NCBI RefSeq assembly: GCF_900996235.1
Contig: NZ_CAAJGM010000241.1
Coordinates: 216,003 to 280,002, forward strand
From: Paraburkholderia sp. BCC1885
Lineage (GTDB): Bacteria > Pseudomonadota > Gammaproteobacteria > Burkholderiales > Burkholderiaceae
DNA length: 64,000 nucleotides
Reading direction: 5' to 3'
Below are positions 25,562 to 34,297 of this stretch, piece by piece; positions within the stretch are counted from its first letter, which is position 1, and each line of letters begins with the position of its first letter. The position numbers were made by a program, and so were the translations under genes. The notes under the pieces were generated by a model, which ran no database searches, was not told the DNA's origin, and saw nothing but the letters and a program-made list of their open reading frames with translations.

Positions 25562-26950
25562 ATGCCCATTGAACAACTTCTTTCCGCTGCCTCTTCCGAT
25601 CATCAGGAAGGCCGTTTTGAACGGGCCGAGGGTCACTATCGCGAAGCGCTGAGTCTCGACCCGCATCACTGGAATGCGAGCTTTGGACTCGCCCAGGTAT
25701 TGATCCGGCAGAAGCGCTTCGATGAAGCCATCCGCTGGCTGAATCCATTGCTGGGCCGCCCCGGTGATCATGCCGCCGTGCATCGCCAACTCGGGCTCGC
25801 GCATGCTTGCGTGGGGCGTCGCCAAAACGCGCTCGATCATTTCAAGCGGGTGCTCGAGCACGAGCCCGATGATGCCGCGATCCTGCACGTGGTGGCAAAT
25901 TTTCAGCAGGCGCTGGGCCTCGCGCGTGAAGCCGACGCAACCTATCGTCGTGCGATACAACTCAAGCCGCTCGTCACCGTGCCGGCCGCCGTCATGCCGC
26001 CGGATTTCCGTGCACTGTTCATATTCGGTCCCAGCGCCGGCAACACGCCCATCGAATATCTGATCGAGCATGCACGCTTTGAAAGCAATATTTTCACGCT
26101 GTTGCAGGATATGGATTATGACGTCGATCGTCTGCGCAGTTACGCCAACGTCGTCGTCAATCTGATTTCCGATGTCGATCGTGGTCAAGCCTTCCTCGCG
26201 CCCGCGCAAACGCTGGCAGAGCGCATCGGCGCACCTGTCATCAACCTTCCGCACTTGATTGCAGGCACCGGACGTGAGTCGATCGCGCAGCGCCTGGCGC
26301 CGTTGGCCGGTTGCCGCGTGCCGCAAACGCAGCTCTATCGGTCCGCCGACCTGCGCGCTCTGCTCAATTCCGCTTCGCCCGACCTGCCAGCGTTTCCGTT
26401 GCTGGTGCGGCCCGCCGGCACGCACGGCGGCGACAACTTCGAAAAGATGGAAAACCCTGCCCAATTGCAGGCTTTCCTTAGCGGACATGAGCCAGGCAGC
26501 TATTACCTCAGCGCGTTCGTCGATTACCAGGCGGAAGATGGCTACTTCCGCAAATACCGGTTCTTTTACGTCGGCGACGAAATTCTGCCGTATCACCTCG
26601 CCATCGACGATCAGTGGAAAGTCCATCATGTGAGCACCAGCATGGCCACTCATACGTGGATGCAAGACGAGGAGCGGGCGTTTCTCGACGATCCATGGCA
26701 GGCGTTCGGTGAGGCGCAGCAAGCGGCGCTGCGGGCGATTCGTGAGACGATCGGCCTGGACTATTTCGGCATCGACTGCGCGCTAGACCGCGACGGCGCC
26801 GTCGTCGTATTTGAAGCCAACGCGAGCATGCTGGTGCACGGGAGAAACCAGCAGTTTCCCTACAAGACGGTGGCTGTAGAGCGCATCCGGCACGCCTTTC
26901 AAGGATTGCTTGCGCAGCGGGCGCAACAGTCCGATAACCCTGGCATCTGA
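25562..26950 (+). CDS. TPR / ATP-grasp hybrid protein
   Basis: 462 residues from the ATG at 25562 (a TTG two codons earlier is an alternative; neither has a strong ribosome site). Residues 1-140 are about four tetratricopeptide repeats (FERAEGHYREALSLDP and following units). A linker with a Rossmann-like pre-ATP-grasp region follows, then an ATP-grasp fold from about 235: LLVRPAGTHGGDNFEKM (nucleotide-binding Lys and glycine loop), YRFFYVGDEILPYHLAI, and FGIDCALDRDG...VVFEANASM with the metal-binding Asp, Glu and Asn. ATP-grasp enzymes join a carboxylate to an amine or thiol through an acyl phosphate. The substrate is unknown; the TPRs suggest a protein partner or substrate. Monocistronic by context. 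Confidence 0.8.
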   Translation: MPIEQLLSAASSDHQEGRFERAEGHYREALSLDPHHWNASFGLAQVLIRQKRFDEAIRWLNPLLGRPGDHAAVHRQLGLAHACVGRRQNALDHFKRVLEHEPDDAAILHVVANFQQALGLAREADATYRRAIQLKPLVTVPAAVMPPDFRALFIFGPSAGNTPIEYLIEHARFESNIFTLLQDMDYDVDRLRSYANVVVNLISDVDRGQAFLAPAQTLAERIGAPVINLPHLIAGTGRESIAQRLAPLAGCRVPQTQLYRSADLRALLNSASPDLPAFPLLVRPAGTHGGDNFEKMENPAQLQAFLSGHEPGSYYLSAFVDYQAEDGYFRKYRFFYVGDEILPYHLAIDDQWKVHHVSTSMATHTWMQDEERAFLDDPWQAFGEAQQAALRAIRETIGLDYFGIDCALDRDGAVVVFEANASMLVHGRNQQFPYKTVAVERIRHAFQGLLAQRAQQSDNPGI

Positions 26951-27152
26951 TTTGCACGCGGTCTATCGAAGTCATTTTCCCGTTTCCACTCCTGTGGCAC
27001 ACTTCGGTCTCTCGTCCACGCGCAGGCCCTAGATGAAAACATCGCCGCCTATAGCAAGCCCGGTCTTCCTTTAGCAGACCGCGTGGCTTAGGCGATTTCC
27101 GCCTTCGTCAAGAACTCGAAGACTGATCGAAGCGCCAGGACCGGTTGATAGA

Positions 27153-27701
27153 ATGAGAATGCACGCTCTTAAAAGACCACAGGTGGACGACACTCAGGTA
27201 GTCATCAAACCTTTGACGCGTAATGACGCAGAGGCCTTCCGCGCGCTTCGTCTGAAAGCCATTCAGGATTCCCCGGCGGCGCTATGGCCGACCTATGAGG
27301 AAGAAGCACGCGCCACTCTCGAAGCGGTCATTGAGAGAATCCGCAAGACCGACCACCAGATTGTCTTCGGCGCGTTCAACGACCTTGAGTTAATTGGCGT
27401 GACTGGCTTAAGGCGCGAGGCGCTTGCGCAAGTTGCTCATAGGGCCATGCTGTGGGGCGTATTTGTGGATGTAGCCTGGCGTGGCCGAGGTATCTCTCGA
27501 CGCTTGCTTGAAACTGCGATTGCTCATGCTCGCGAGACTCATGTACTGCAAATCCATCTTTGCGTACATACGGAGAACCTTCGCGCAGAAGGCCTGTATC
27601 GATCGGTTGGATTCGAGGAAAACGGCCTCGAAGCGCGCGCCATCCGCGTCGGAAATCGTTTCTACGATGAACGGCGCATGATGCTGCGCCTGGATGACTG
27701 A
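27153..27701 (+). CDS. GNAT-family N-acetyltransferase
   Basis: 182 residues. The acetyl-CoA pyrophosphate loop is WRGRGISRRLLE, preceded by the VFVDVAW strand, and followed by the NLRAEGLYRSVGFEENG motif B segment. The start may be the ATG at 27153 or at 27159; neither has a strong ribosome site. It acetylates an amine substrate that cannot be identified. The serine hydrolase begins 65 bp downstream on the same strand, so an operon is possible. Confidence 0.85.
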   Translation: MRMHALKRPQVDDTQVVIKPLTRNDAEAFRALRLKAIQDSPAALWPTYEEEARATLEAVIERIRKTDHQIVFGAFNDLELIGVTGLRREALAQVAHRAMLWGVFVDVAWRGRGISRRLLETAIAHARETHVLQIHLCVHTENLRAEGLYRSVGFEENGLEARAIRVGNRFYDERRMMLRLDD

Positions 27702-27766
27702 CTTCAAAAGCAAGGCCTCCCGTCCAAAATCTACCGCTCGGCCCTTCTTGAGGAGGTATCGGCACA

Positions 27767-29224
27767 ATGAGCAAGTCCGATTTAAGCTATCTGGACGATC
27801 TGGTCGAAGAGGCCATGGAGCATTGGCAAATTCCAGGGCTCGCGCTCGCGGTGCTGCAAGGCGACGAAATCATCAAGCTACAGGCCTATGGCACGCGAGA
27901 CGTGAGCACACGTCTGCCGGTCACGGTCGACACGCAGTTCTCGATCTGCTCGCTGACGAAGTCGTTCACCGCCGCGGGACTGGGGCTACTCGTCGACGAA
28001 GGGCGGCTTGACTGGAACACGCGAGTGCGAGATGTCTTGCCCGATTTCCAACTCTATGACGCGACAGCCTCGGAGAATCTCACTGTCCACGATCTGCTAA
28101 CGCATCGCAGCGGCCTGCCGCGTCACGACAGAATCTGGTCGCCACCCGCCGAGCGTTCGCGCGCGCAAATGTTGGAATCCATGCGCTACCTGGAACCGAA
28201 TCGCGGCTTTCGCGACATCTACCAGTATTGCAATCTGGGCTACCTCGTTGCCGGAGCGGTGACCGAGCAGATCAGCGGACATAGCTGGGAAACCTTCACG
28301 GCTGAACGCCTGCTAAGTCCACTAGGCTTTAAAAACTTCAACTTTTCGACGCAGCAACTTGAAGCATCGAACGATCACGCCCATCCTCATCCACGCAATG
28401 GCCGCCGCGCCTATCGCGGCAGGTTGTGGCCCATGCACGCGGCGCCGGCGGGCGGTATCAACACCTCTGCTTCCGAGATGACAAAGTGGCTAGGTTTCCT
28501 GCTTTCCCAAGGCAGGGCCAATGGAAAACAGTTGCTGTCGTCAGCCGTCACACGGCAGATGATGACGCCACAGATCCACGTTGAAGAATCCGAGTTTGGC
28601 GAGATTGGCACCCGTCACTACGGGTTGGGACTTACCTGCGAGCAGTATCGCGGCGAGCGCACCATTTCGCACACAGGCAGCATGCCGGGGTGGGGTTCGA
28701 TGATGAGCATGCTGCCGGAGCATCGCATTGGGGTGGTGGTGCTCACCAATCGGGATCCCAGCCCCGTGCGCGATATTTTGATCTATTCCGTTTTCGACCG
28801 GCTACGTTCCCGCGAACCGCTTGACTGGCTAACCACGCATCGCACACGGCGACGTAAAAGCCTCGAAGCGGAAGAACAGGAACGTCTTGATCGCCTGACG
28901 CTTAAATCGACATGGAGTCAGCCCATCCATCCTTTGAGTGCTTTTATCGGCGAGTATAGAAATCCGGCATACGGGGAAATTTCGGTATCCGAAGTTAGCA
29001 GCGGACTCGCATGGCACTGGCGAGGCCTGACCGGCACACTGCAAAGCTGCGACGGGAAAACATTCGAACTGGTGGAAGACGGCGACGCACGTTTCAACCC
29101 GCCGCTGCAGGCCACTTTCCAGTTCAATGCAGACGGCGTGATGGAGAGCCTAAGCTGCCTGCTCGAACCCACCGTTGCAGCGATCAACTTCAAGCGTAAT
29201 AACCTCCCCGCCTTCCGCAGCTAA
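27767..29224 (+). CDS. Serine hydrolase of the beta-lactamase/class C fold
   Basis: 485 residues, no signal peptide. The penicillin-recognition motifs are present: S-L-T-K in CSLTKSF, Y-C-N in YCNLGYL and H-T-G in SHTGSMPG. HDLLTHRSGLPRHD is typical of esterases and D-aminopeptidases of this fold. A C-terminal beta domain of about 100 residues resembles DUF3471. It is more likely a cytosolic esterase or peptidase than an antibiotic-resistance enzyme. GAGGAGG before the ATG is a strong ribosome site. The stop codon overlaps that of the convergent LysR gene by three bases. Confidence 0.87.
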   Translation: MSKSDLSYLDDLVEEAMEHWQIPGLALAVLQGDEIIKLQAYGTRDVSTRLPVTVDTQFSICSLTKSFTAAGLGLLVDEGRLDWNTRVRDVLPDFQLYDATASENLTVHDLLTHRSGLPRHDRIWSPPAERSRAQMLESMRYLEPNRGFRDIYQYCNLGYLVAGAVTEQISGHSWETFTAERLLSPLGFKNFNFSTQQLEASNDHAHPHPRNGRRAYRGRLWPMHAAPAGGINTSASEMTKWLGFLLSQGRANGKQLLSSAVTRQMMTPQIHVEESEFGEIGTRHYGLGLTCEQYRGERTISHTGSMPGWGSMMSMLPEHRIGVVVLTNRDPSPVRDILIYSVFDRLRSREPLDWLTTHRTRRRKSLEAEEQERLDRLTLKSTWSQPIHPLSAFIGEYRNPAYGEISVSEVSSGLAWHWRGLTGTLQSCDGKTFELVEDGDARFNPPLQATFQFNADGVMESLSCLLEPTVAAINFKRNNLPAFRS

Positions 29225-30129
29225 TACACGTCCCACGGCGGCGGCTCACCGAAAGCATCCGCCAGATACTCGATGAATCGCCGCACCTTGGATGGGACGT
29301 AGCGCGCAGTCGGATAGACGGCATGAACCGTTAGTTCAGGGGCCCGGTATTCGGGCAACAGCACCGTCAGGTCGCCGGTGCGGATATGCGGTCCAAAAAC
29401 AAAGGTCGGGCCATATGCGACGCCCAACCCGGCAAGCGTCGCCGATAGCAGCATCTGCATGTTGTTCGCCTGCATGCGGTATGGCCCGTCGATGGTATGC
29501 ACGCGCCCCTCTGCGTCGCTCAATGTCCACTCAGGTATCGAAACCGCTTCGCTAAAGGCCAGGCGCGGCGCGCGCTGCAAATCCTCCGGCGTGAGCGGTA
29601 CGCCCTCGCGCCCGATAAACGCCGGAGAAGCGCAGACGGTCATCCGGCATGGCGCAAGGCGCCGTGCGACGAGTTGAGAGTCGGGCAAGCGGCCAATGCG
29701 AATCGCCACATCGATGCCGTTGTTCTGCAGATCGACATAACGATCGTCAAGCGACACCTCGATGTTCACGTTGGGGTGATTCTCGAGGTAGCGCGCGACG
29801 ACGTCGCCCATATGCAGCGCCCCGAACGTCACGGGCGCGGCCACACGCAACGTCCCGCGCGCCGTGCTGTGTGCATCGCTCGCTTCGCTGTCGGCGTCGT
29901 CCAGTTCATCGAGAATCCGCTTGCAGCGCAGGTAATAGGCGCGGCCGGCATCGGTCAAGCTAAGGCTGCGCGTACTCCGCTGCAACAAGCGCACATTGAG
30001 CTGCGCCTCCAGCGCGCCCAGATATTTACCCGCCATTGATGCCGACAACCCAAAGCGCCTGCCGGCCGCCACGAGACTCCCTTCGTCCACTGCGGCGACA
30101 AATACGGAAATGCTCGCGAAACGATCCAT
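29221..30129 (-). CDS. LysR-family regulator
   Basis: 302 residues. The HTH lies in residues 3-62 (DEGSLVAAGRRFGLSASMAGKYLGALE), followed by a substrate-binding domain with DDRYVDLQNNGIDVAIRIG, typical of the large DsdC/CrgA-like subgroup that often controls a divergent oxidoreductase or hydrolase. Divergent from the hydrolase at 30264, with a matching palindrome between them. Its 3' end overlaps the serine hydrolase stop codon on the other strand. Confidence 0.9.
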   Translation of the reverse strand: MDRFASISVFVAAVDEGSLVAAGRRFGLSASMAGKYLGALEAQLNVRLLQRSTRSLSLTDAGRAYYLRCKRILDELDDADSEASDAHSTARGTLRVAAPVTFGALHMGDVVARYLENHPNVNIEVSLDDRYVDLQNNGIDVAIRIGRLPDSQLVARRLAPCRMTVCASPAFIGREGVPLTPEDLQRAPRLAFSEAVSIPEWTLSDAEGRVHTIDGPYRMQANNMQMLLSATLAGLGVAYGPTFVFGPHIRTGDLTVLLPEYRAPELTVHAVYPTARYVPSKVRRFIEYLADAFGEPPPWDVY

Positions 30130-30164
30130 GACGCACCCATTCGATAGTTTGACGATCGACTGAT

Positions 30165-30185
30165 GATAAGGGATGCGGGATTATC
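30165..30185. promoter_or_regulatory. Candidate LysR operator GATAA-N11-TTATC
   Basis: GATAA (30165-30169) and TTATC (30181-30185) are separated by 11 bases, the spacing of LysR-type T-N11-A operators. It lies 36 bp from the LysR start and 79 bp from the hydrolase start, so one site could serve self-repression and activation of the neighbour. Confidence 0.5.
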
Positions 30186-30263
30186 GCGCTCGACGATCCA
30201 ATTTACCATCGCTTCATGGTCCGGAAACGGCATCGTATCAACGGAAAAAGAGGGAGCGTTGCA

Positions 30264-31052
30264 ATGAAAATCGTATCGAATGGCGTTCAGATCCACGTCG
30301 AAGATCACGGCGGCGGCCTACCCGCCATCGTGTTTTTGCATTACTGGGGCGGTTCATCGCGCACATGGAGCGACGTCATTGCGGCACTGCCGCAGACGTA
30401 CCGCACGGTTGCCCTCGATCATCGCGGCTGGGGACAGTCCGACGCTCCTGCCAGCGGCTACGCGCTCGCCGATTTCGCCGACGACGCTCAATGTGTCATC
30501 GACACGCTGCAGCTTCAGCAATTCGTTTTGGTAGGGCATTCGATGGGCGGCAAAATCGCACAACTGCTGGCATCGCGCCGTCCCGCTGGATTGAAAGGGC
30601 TGGTGATGGTTGCGCCCTCGCCGCCGGTGCCACTGGATCTTCCGCCAGAGGTGCGGGCGCAGATGGAGAACGCCTATACGTCTCGTGCTTCGGTGGAAGC
30701 GAGCATCGATCAGATGCTTACCGCTCGCACGCTAAGCCCGGCTAATCGTGAGCAGGTTATCGTGGACAGCCTGCGCGGCGCCCCTCAGGCCAAGCTGGCA
30801 TGGCCGGCCTACGCCAGCCGCGAGGACATCACCCGTGAGGTCGCGGCGATCGATGTGCCTGCTATTGTCATCGCCGGCGAACTGGATCGCGTAGACAGCG
30901 TCGACACGTTGCGTACACAACTGCTTCCCCACATTCCGCAGACTCGCATGCATGTGGTGCCGGGCACAGGTCACCTGTCGCCGCTCGAAGCGTCGCACGA
31001 GGTGGCCGCTCTCATTCGGGATTTTGTCGATTCGCTTAGGCTTGCAAACTAA
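30264..31052 (+). CDS. Alpha/beta hydrolase
   Basis: 262 residues from the ATG at 30264, preceded by GGGAGCG. Motifs: oxyanion region FLHYWGGSSRTW, nucleophile GHSMGG, acid in GELDRVDS, His in GTGHLSP. It is a cytosolic hydrolase of the haloperoxidase/esterase/lactonase type. LDHRGWGQSD is the conserved loop after strand 4. It is divergent from the LysR gene and probably its target. Substrate not determinable. Confidence 0.9.
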   Translation: MKIVSNGVQIHVEDHGGGLPAIVFLHYWGGSSRTWSDVIAALPQTYRTVALDHRGWGQSDAPASGYALADFADDAQCVIDTLQLQQFVLVGHSMGGKIAQLLASRRPAGLKGLVMVAPSPPVPLDLPPEVRAQMENAYTSRASVEASIDQMLTARTLSPANREQVIVDSLRGAPQAKLAWPAYASREDITREVAAIDVPAIVIAGELDRVDSVDTLRTQLLPHIPQTRMHVVPGTGHLSPLEASHEVAALIRDFVDSLRLAN

Positions 31053-31130
31053 AATCACGCTCGCCGCACGGCGGTCAGATCGGAGACATCGAAGACGATC
31101 GACGCGACCCCCGGCGGCGAGCGTCGCCTC

Positions 31131-32270
31131 TTAAAACCGATGCCGCATCCCCACGCCTACCAATACTTGCTCATTCGTCGACGAGGGCGTCTGTCCGCTG
31201 ATATCGGCCGTGAGTCCCGAGCCGTCACTGTTAATGTGCTGATAACTGGCTTGCACATACAGGTCCGTGCGTTTGGAGAGGAAGTAGTCGGTCTGCACCG
31301 ACACTTCCTGCCACTTCGGATGATGCTCGCCGCTCGCCGTAGAAAGCGCGGCGTCCGTATAGGTGTATTCGCCGATCAGCTTGAGCGTCGGGCTTAACGA
31401 ATAACTCGCGTTCACTTCATAGTTATTGAAGCTCGCGCCCTGGCCGTTCTCCGTGAGGCCTAGGCTATTGGCGCCGTTGATCGTGTCGAGCCCACCCAAT
31501 TGTGTCCGCGTCCAGACGAAGCCGAATCTCGCCGCGCCGACGAGGTAGTTCACGCCCGCGCCATAGGTGCGTTGCAGTGCCGCGACGAAACTGCGATCCG
31601 TCAAGGTCAACGCGCCATTCGTGTTGCTGCTGCCACCGTTGTTCGCCTGCAGATAACCCGCAGCGAACCTGAACGGCCCGGCGTCGTAAGCAGCTCCAAA
31701 GCTGTACAGGCGGTTGTCGTCGAAGCCGCCTGCTTCGTCCGAGAAACCATACAGCGCGCCGAAACGCAGCCCCTCGTATGGCGTACTGGTGAACTTCACC
31801 GCATTATTGACGCGGAATGAGTTATTCAGGTTGTCGTTATCGAACGGATGCGCGGAAAAATTATTGCCGCCTGGCCGAATGCCCGTAAAGCTGAGCGGCG
31901 CAACATAGTCCACCACCGAGTCGTACTGACGGCCAAACGTCACCGAGCCCAAACGGTTATTCAAAAGTCCCACATACGCCTGATAGCCGAACTCGCGGCC
32001 ACCCTGACGCAGCGTGCCGTTGGTCACGCTAAAGCCATTTTCGAGCTGAAAGATCGCCTTGTTGCCGCCGCCCAGATCTTCGGATCCAGCGAAACCCCAA
32101 TGACTTCCGGTTACGTTGCCGCTGCCCGTTTGCCATTGCGCGCTACCCTTCGCATTGTTGGTATACGAAAGCCCCGCGTCGATCACCCCGTAAAGCGTCA
32201 CGCTCGATTGTGCCTGCGCCCCGCAGGCGTACACCGCCGCGCAAGCGGCCATGACCAGTGTCTTCTTCAT
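31131..32270 (-). CDS. General trimeric porin (Gram-negative porin family)
   Basis: 379 residues from the ATG at 32270, set by AGGACACAC before it. A Sec signal peptide ends at AQA-Q and is followed by SSVTLYGVIDAGLSY, the opening strand of betaproteobacterial porins. The protein has the expected alternating strands, a constriction-loop-like region around PLSFTGIRPGGNN, and ends GMRHRF with the terminal Phe needed for outer-membrane assembly. It forms a diffusion channel for small solutes. It lies 137 bp downstream of the iron-type ABC genes on the same strand and probably has its own promoter. Confidence 0.93.
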   Translation of the reverse strand: MKKTLVMAACAAVYACGAQAQSSVTLYGVIDAGLSYTNNAKGSAQWQTGSGNVTGSHWGFAGSEDLGGGNKAIFQLENGFSVTNGTLRQGGREFGYQAYVGLLNNRLGSVTFGRQYDSVVDYVAPLSFTGIRPGGNNFSAHPFDNDNLNNSFRVNNAVKFTSTPYEGLRFGALYGFSDEAGGFDDNRLYSFGAAYDAGPFRFAAGYLQANNGGSSNTNGALTLTDRSFVAALQRTYGAGVNYLVGAARFGFVWTRTQLGGLDTINGANSLGLTENGQGASFNNYEVNASYSLSPTLKLIGEYTYTDAALSTASGEHHPKWQEVSVQTDYFLSKRTDLYVQASYQHINSDGSGLTADISGQTPSSTNEQVLVGVGMRHRF

Positions 32271-32407
32271 GTGTGTCCTGAAGTTTCTATTGAAGGCCGC
32301 CCGTGCGCGCGCCAAAGCGACGCCACGCTGACGGGCGTCGTCGGTACGGCATAAGCGGCATGAAAGGGGCTGGCTGGGCCGTGTGGTTAACGGCTGGCGA
32401 TGCCCGT

Positions 32408-33217
32408 CTAAGCGACGAGTCCGTCGATCAGAACTTGATGGTGGCCGCGCGAGCAGGGCTCGATACGCGCGGCGACACCGAATACCTGGCCGAGGGTCGC
32501 AGGCGTGACGACTTCGGACGGCGGCCCGAAGCGCACGATGCGCCCCTTGTGCAGCAACATTGCGCATTCGCATGCGCGCATTGCCGCGTTGATATCGTGC
32601 AGGACGACTACGGTTACGATGCCGCTTTCGCGCGTGACGTCGCGCAGCACCTGCATCACCTGAAACTGATGATTCAGATCGAGCGCCGATAGCGGCTCGT
32701 CGAGCAGCAGGACCTGCGGGTCGCGCACGAGTGCCTGCGCGATACCGACCAGTTGCCGCTGACCGCCTGAGAGTTCATCGAGCGAACGCGAAGCGAGATC
32801 GTCAATGCCCAGCTTGCGCAAAATGCCATGAGCGTGAATGAGATCGTCGCCATGCGCGGCGTGCGGCGCCGCGGCGCCATATCCGCGCGTCGCGCGGCAC
32901 GCCACCAATACGGATTCCAATACCTGCAGATGCACACCTGCGGGCAATGCTTGCGGCAAATAGACCACACTGTGCGAACGGGCGCTCGCCGCCGAGAGAG
33001 CGAGCGTTTCGCCGTCGAGAGAAAGCGAGCCTTGATGAACCCGTGTCAGACCGGCCAACGCACGCAGCAGGGTGGATTTGCCGCTGCCGTTGGGACCCAG
33101 CAACGCGGTGATCCGACCGCGCGGCAGCGGCCCTGCTTCGAGCGAAGTCAGAACCTGGCGCTTGTCGTAGCGCACGCTCAAGTCGTGGATGCAGAGGCCG
33201 TTCGTCCCTTCGTTCAT
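32408..33217 (-). CDS. Iron-siderophore-type ABC transporter ATPase
   Basis: 269 residues of the FecE/FhuC/BtuD family: Walker A GPNGSGKST, signature LSGGQRQ, Walker B VLLLDEP, switch His in VLHDIN. The ATG overlaps the permease stop codon by four bases, so translation is coupled. It would drive import of an iron chelate, heme or cobalamin across the inner membrane; the Fur box ahead of the operon favours iron. Confidence 0.92.
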   Translation of the reverse strand: MNEGTNGLCIHDLSVRYDKRQVLTSLEAGPLPRGRITALLGPNGSGKSTLLRALAGLTRVHQGSLSLDGETLALSAASARSHSVVYLPQALPAGVHLQVLESVLVACRATRGYGAAAPHAAHGDDLIHAHGILRKLGIDDLASRSLDELSGGQRQLVGIAQALVRDPQVLLLDEPLSALDLNHQFQVMQVLRDVTRESGIVTVVVLHDINAAMRACECAMLLHKGRIVRFGPPSEVVTPATLGQVFGVAARIEPCSRGHHQVLIDGLVA

Positions 33218-34284
33218 CCCATCTGCCCCTGTGAGCGCACCACAATGCCGAGAAACAGCGGAATGCCCACCAATGCCGTGACAATCCCGACCGGAATCAG
33301 CACGCCCGGAATGATCAGCTTGGATGCAATGGACGCCAGCGATAACGTCAGCGCGCCGATCAACATGCTGCCCGGCAGATAGAAGCGATGGTCCTCGCCG
33401 AACAGGGTGCGCGCGATATGCGGCGCAATCAATCCAACAAAGCCGATCGTGCCGACGAACGACACCGCAAGCGCGGACAACACCGACACGCGCAGCAGCG
33501 TCGAAAGCCGCAGACGCCGCACGTCGATGCCGAAACTGGCCGCGCGGTCCTCGCCGAGTCGCAAGGCGGTCAGGGTCCACGCGTTGCGCATCGATAGCGG
33601 CAGCGCTAGCGCGAGAGCAATCGCCAGTACGCTGATCTTGGGCCAGTCGGAGCGGGCCAGTGAACCGAGCGTCCAGAACACGAGTCCCTGAAGGGCATCA
33701 GCCGAGGCCATGAACTGCATCAACGAAACGAGCGCATGAAAGGCGAACACGAGTGCGATGCCGAGCAATACGACGCCTGCGGTGTTCATGCCACGCCAGC
33801 GCGCAACCGAATCGAGCAGCAGCGCGGAAAGCAGCGCAAACACGAAGGCATTTGCAGAGACAATCCACGTCTGCGATACGCCCGGAATCGCGACGTCCAG
33901 CACAATCGCCAGCGACGCGCCAAATGCGGCCGCCGCCGACACACCCAGCGTATAAGGGCTCGCGAGCGGATTGTTGAGGATGGTCTGCATTTCCGCGCCC
34001 GACAGTCCCAACGAAGCGCCCACCAGCAGCGCCATCACTGCATATGGCAGGCGAATCTGCCAGACGATTACGCTGGTCGCCGGATCGGCTGAGGCGCGAT
34101 CGAAAATGGTATGCAGCAACGCGATTAACGGCAAACCGGACGGTCCGGTACGCAGATCGAACAGCAACGCGCAGACGATCAGCACCATCACCGCGCAGAG
34201 CCACATGACACGCCGATGAGTCAGACGCCGGTAATGCCGCACGCTGACATCGTGCGGTGCGGCCTGGTGTTGAAGAGTCGCCAT
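33214..34284 (-). CDS. FecCD-family ABC permease
   Basis: 356 residues with about ten membrane helices. The family motif GAEMQTILNNPLASPYTLGVSAAAAFGA is unmistakable in its core (NPLASPYTLGVS), and GFVGLIAPHIAR marks the coupling region to the ATPase. It starts 13 bp after the binding-protein gene and overlaps the ATPase gene. One permease gene suffices, since the family works as a homodimer. Confidence 0.92.
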   Translation of the reverse strand: MATLQHQAAPHDVSVRHYRRLTHRRVMWLCAVMVLIVCALLFDLRTGPSGLPLIALLHTIFDRASADPATSVIVWQIRLPYAVMALLVGASLGLSGAEMQTILNNPLASPYTLGVSAAAAFGASLAIVLDVAIPGVSQTWIVSANAFVFALLSALLLDSVARWRGMNTAGVVLLGIALVFAFHALVSLMQFMASADALQGLVFWTLGSLARSDWPKISVLAIALALALPLSMRNAWTLTALRLGEDRAASFGIDVRRLRLSTLLRVSVLSALAVSFVGTIGFVGLIAPHIARTLFGEDHRFYLPGSMLIGALTLSLASIASKLIIPGVLIPVGIVTALVGIPLFLGIVVRSQGQMG

Positions 34285-34297
34285 GTACCGCTCTCGC

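Noticed and set aside
27767..29224. Calling the SLTK/YCN/HTG protein an AmpC resistance enzyme
   Set aside because: No export signal, a DUF3471-like tail and HxG instead of KTG point to an esterase or peptidase.
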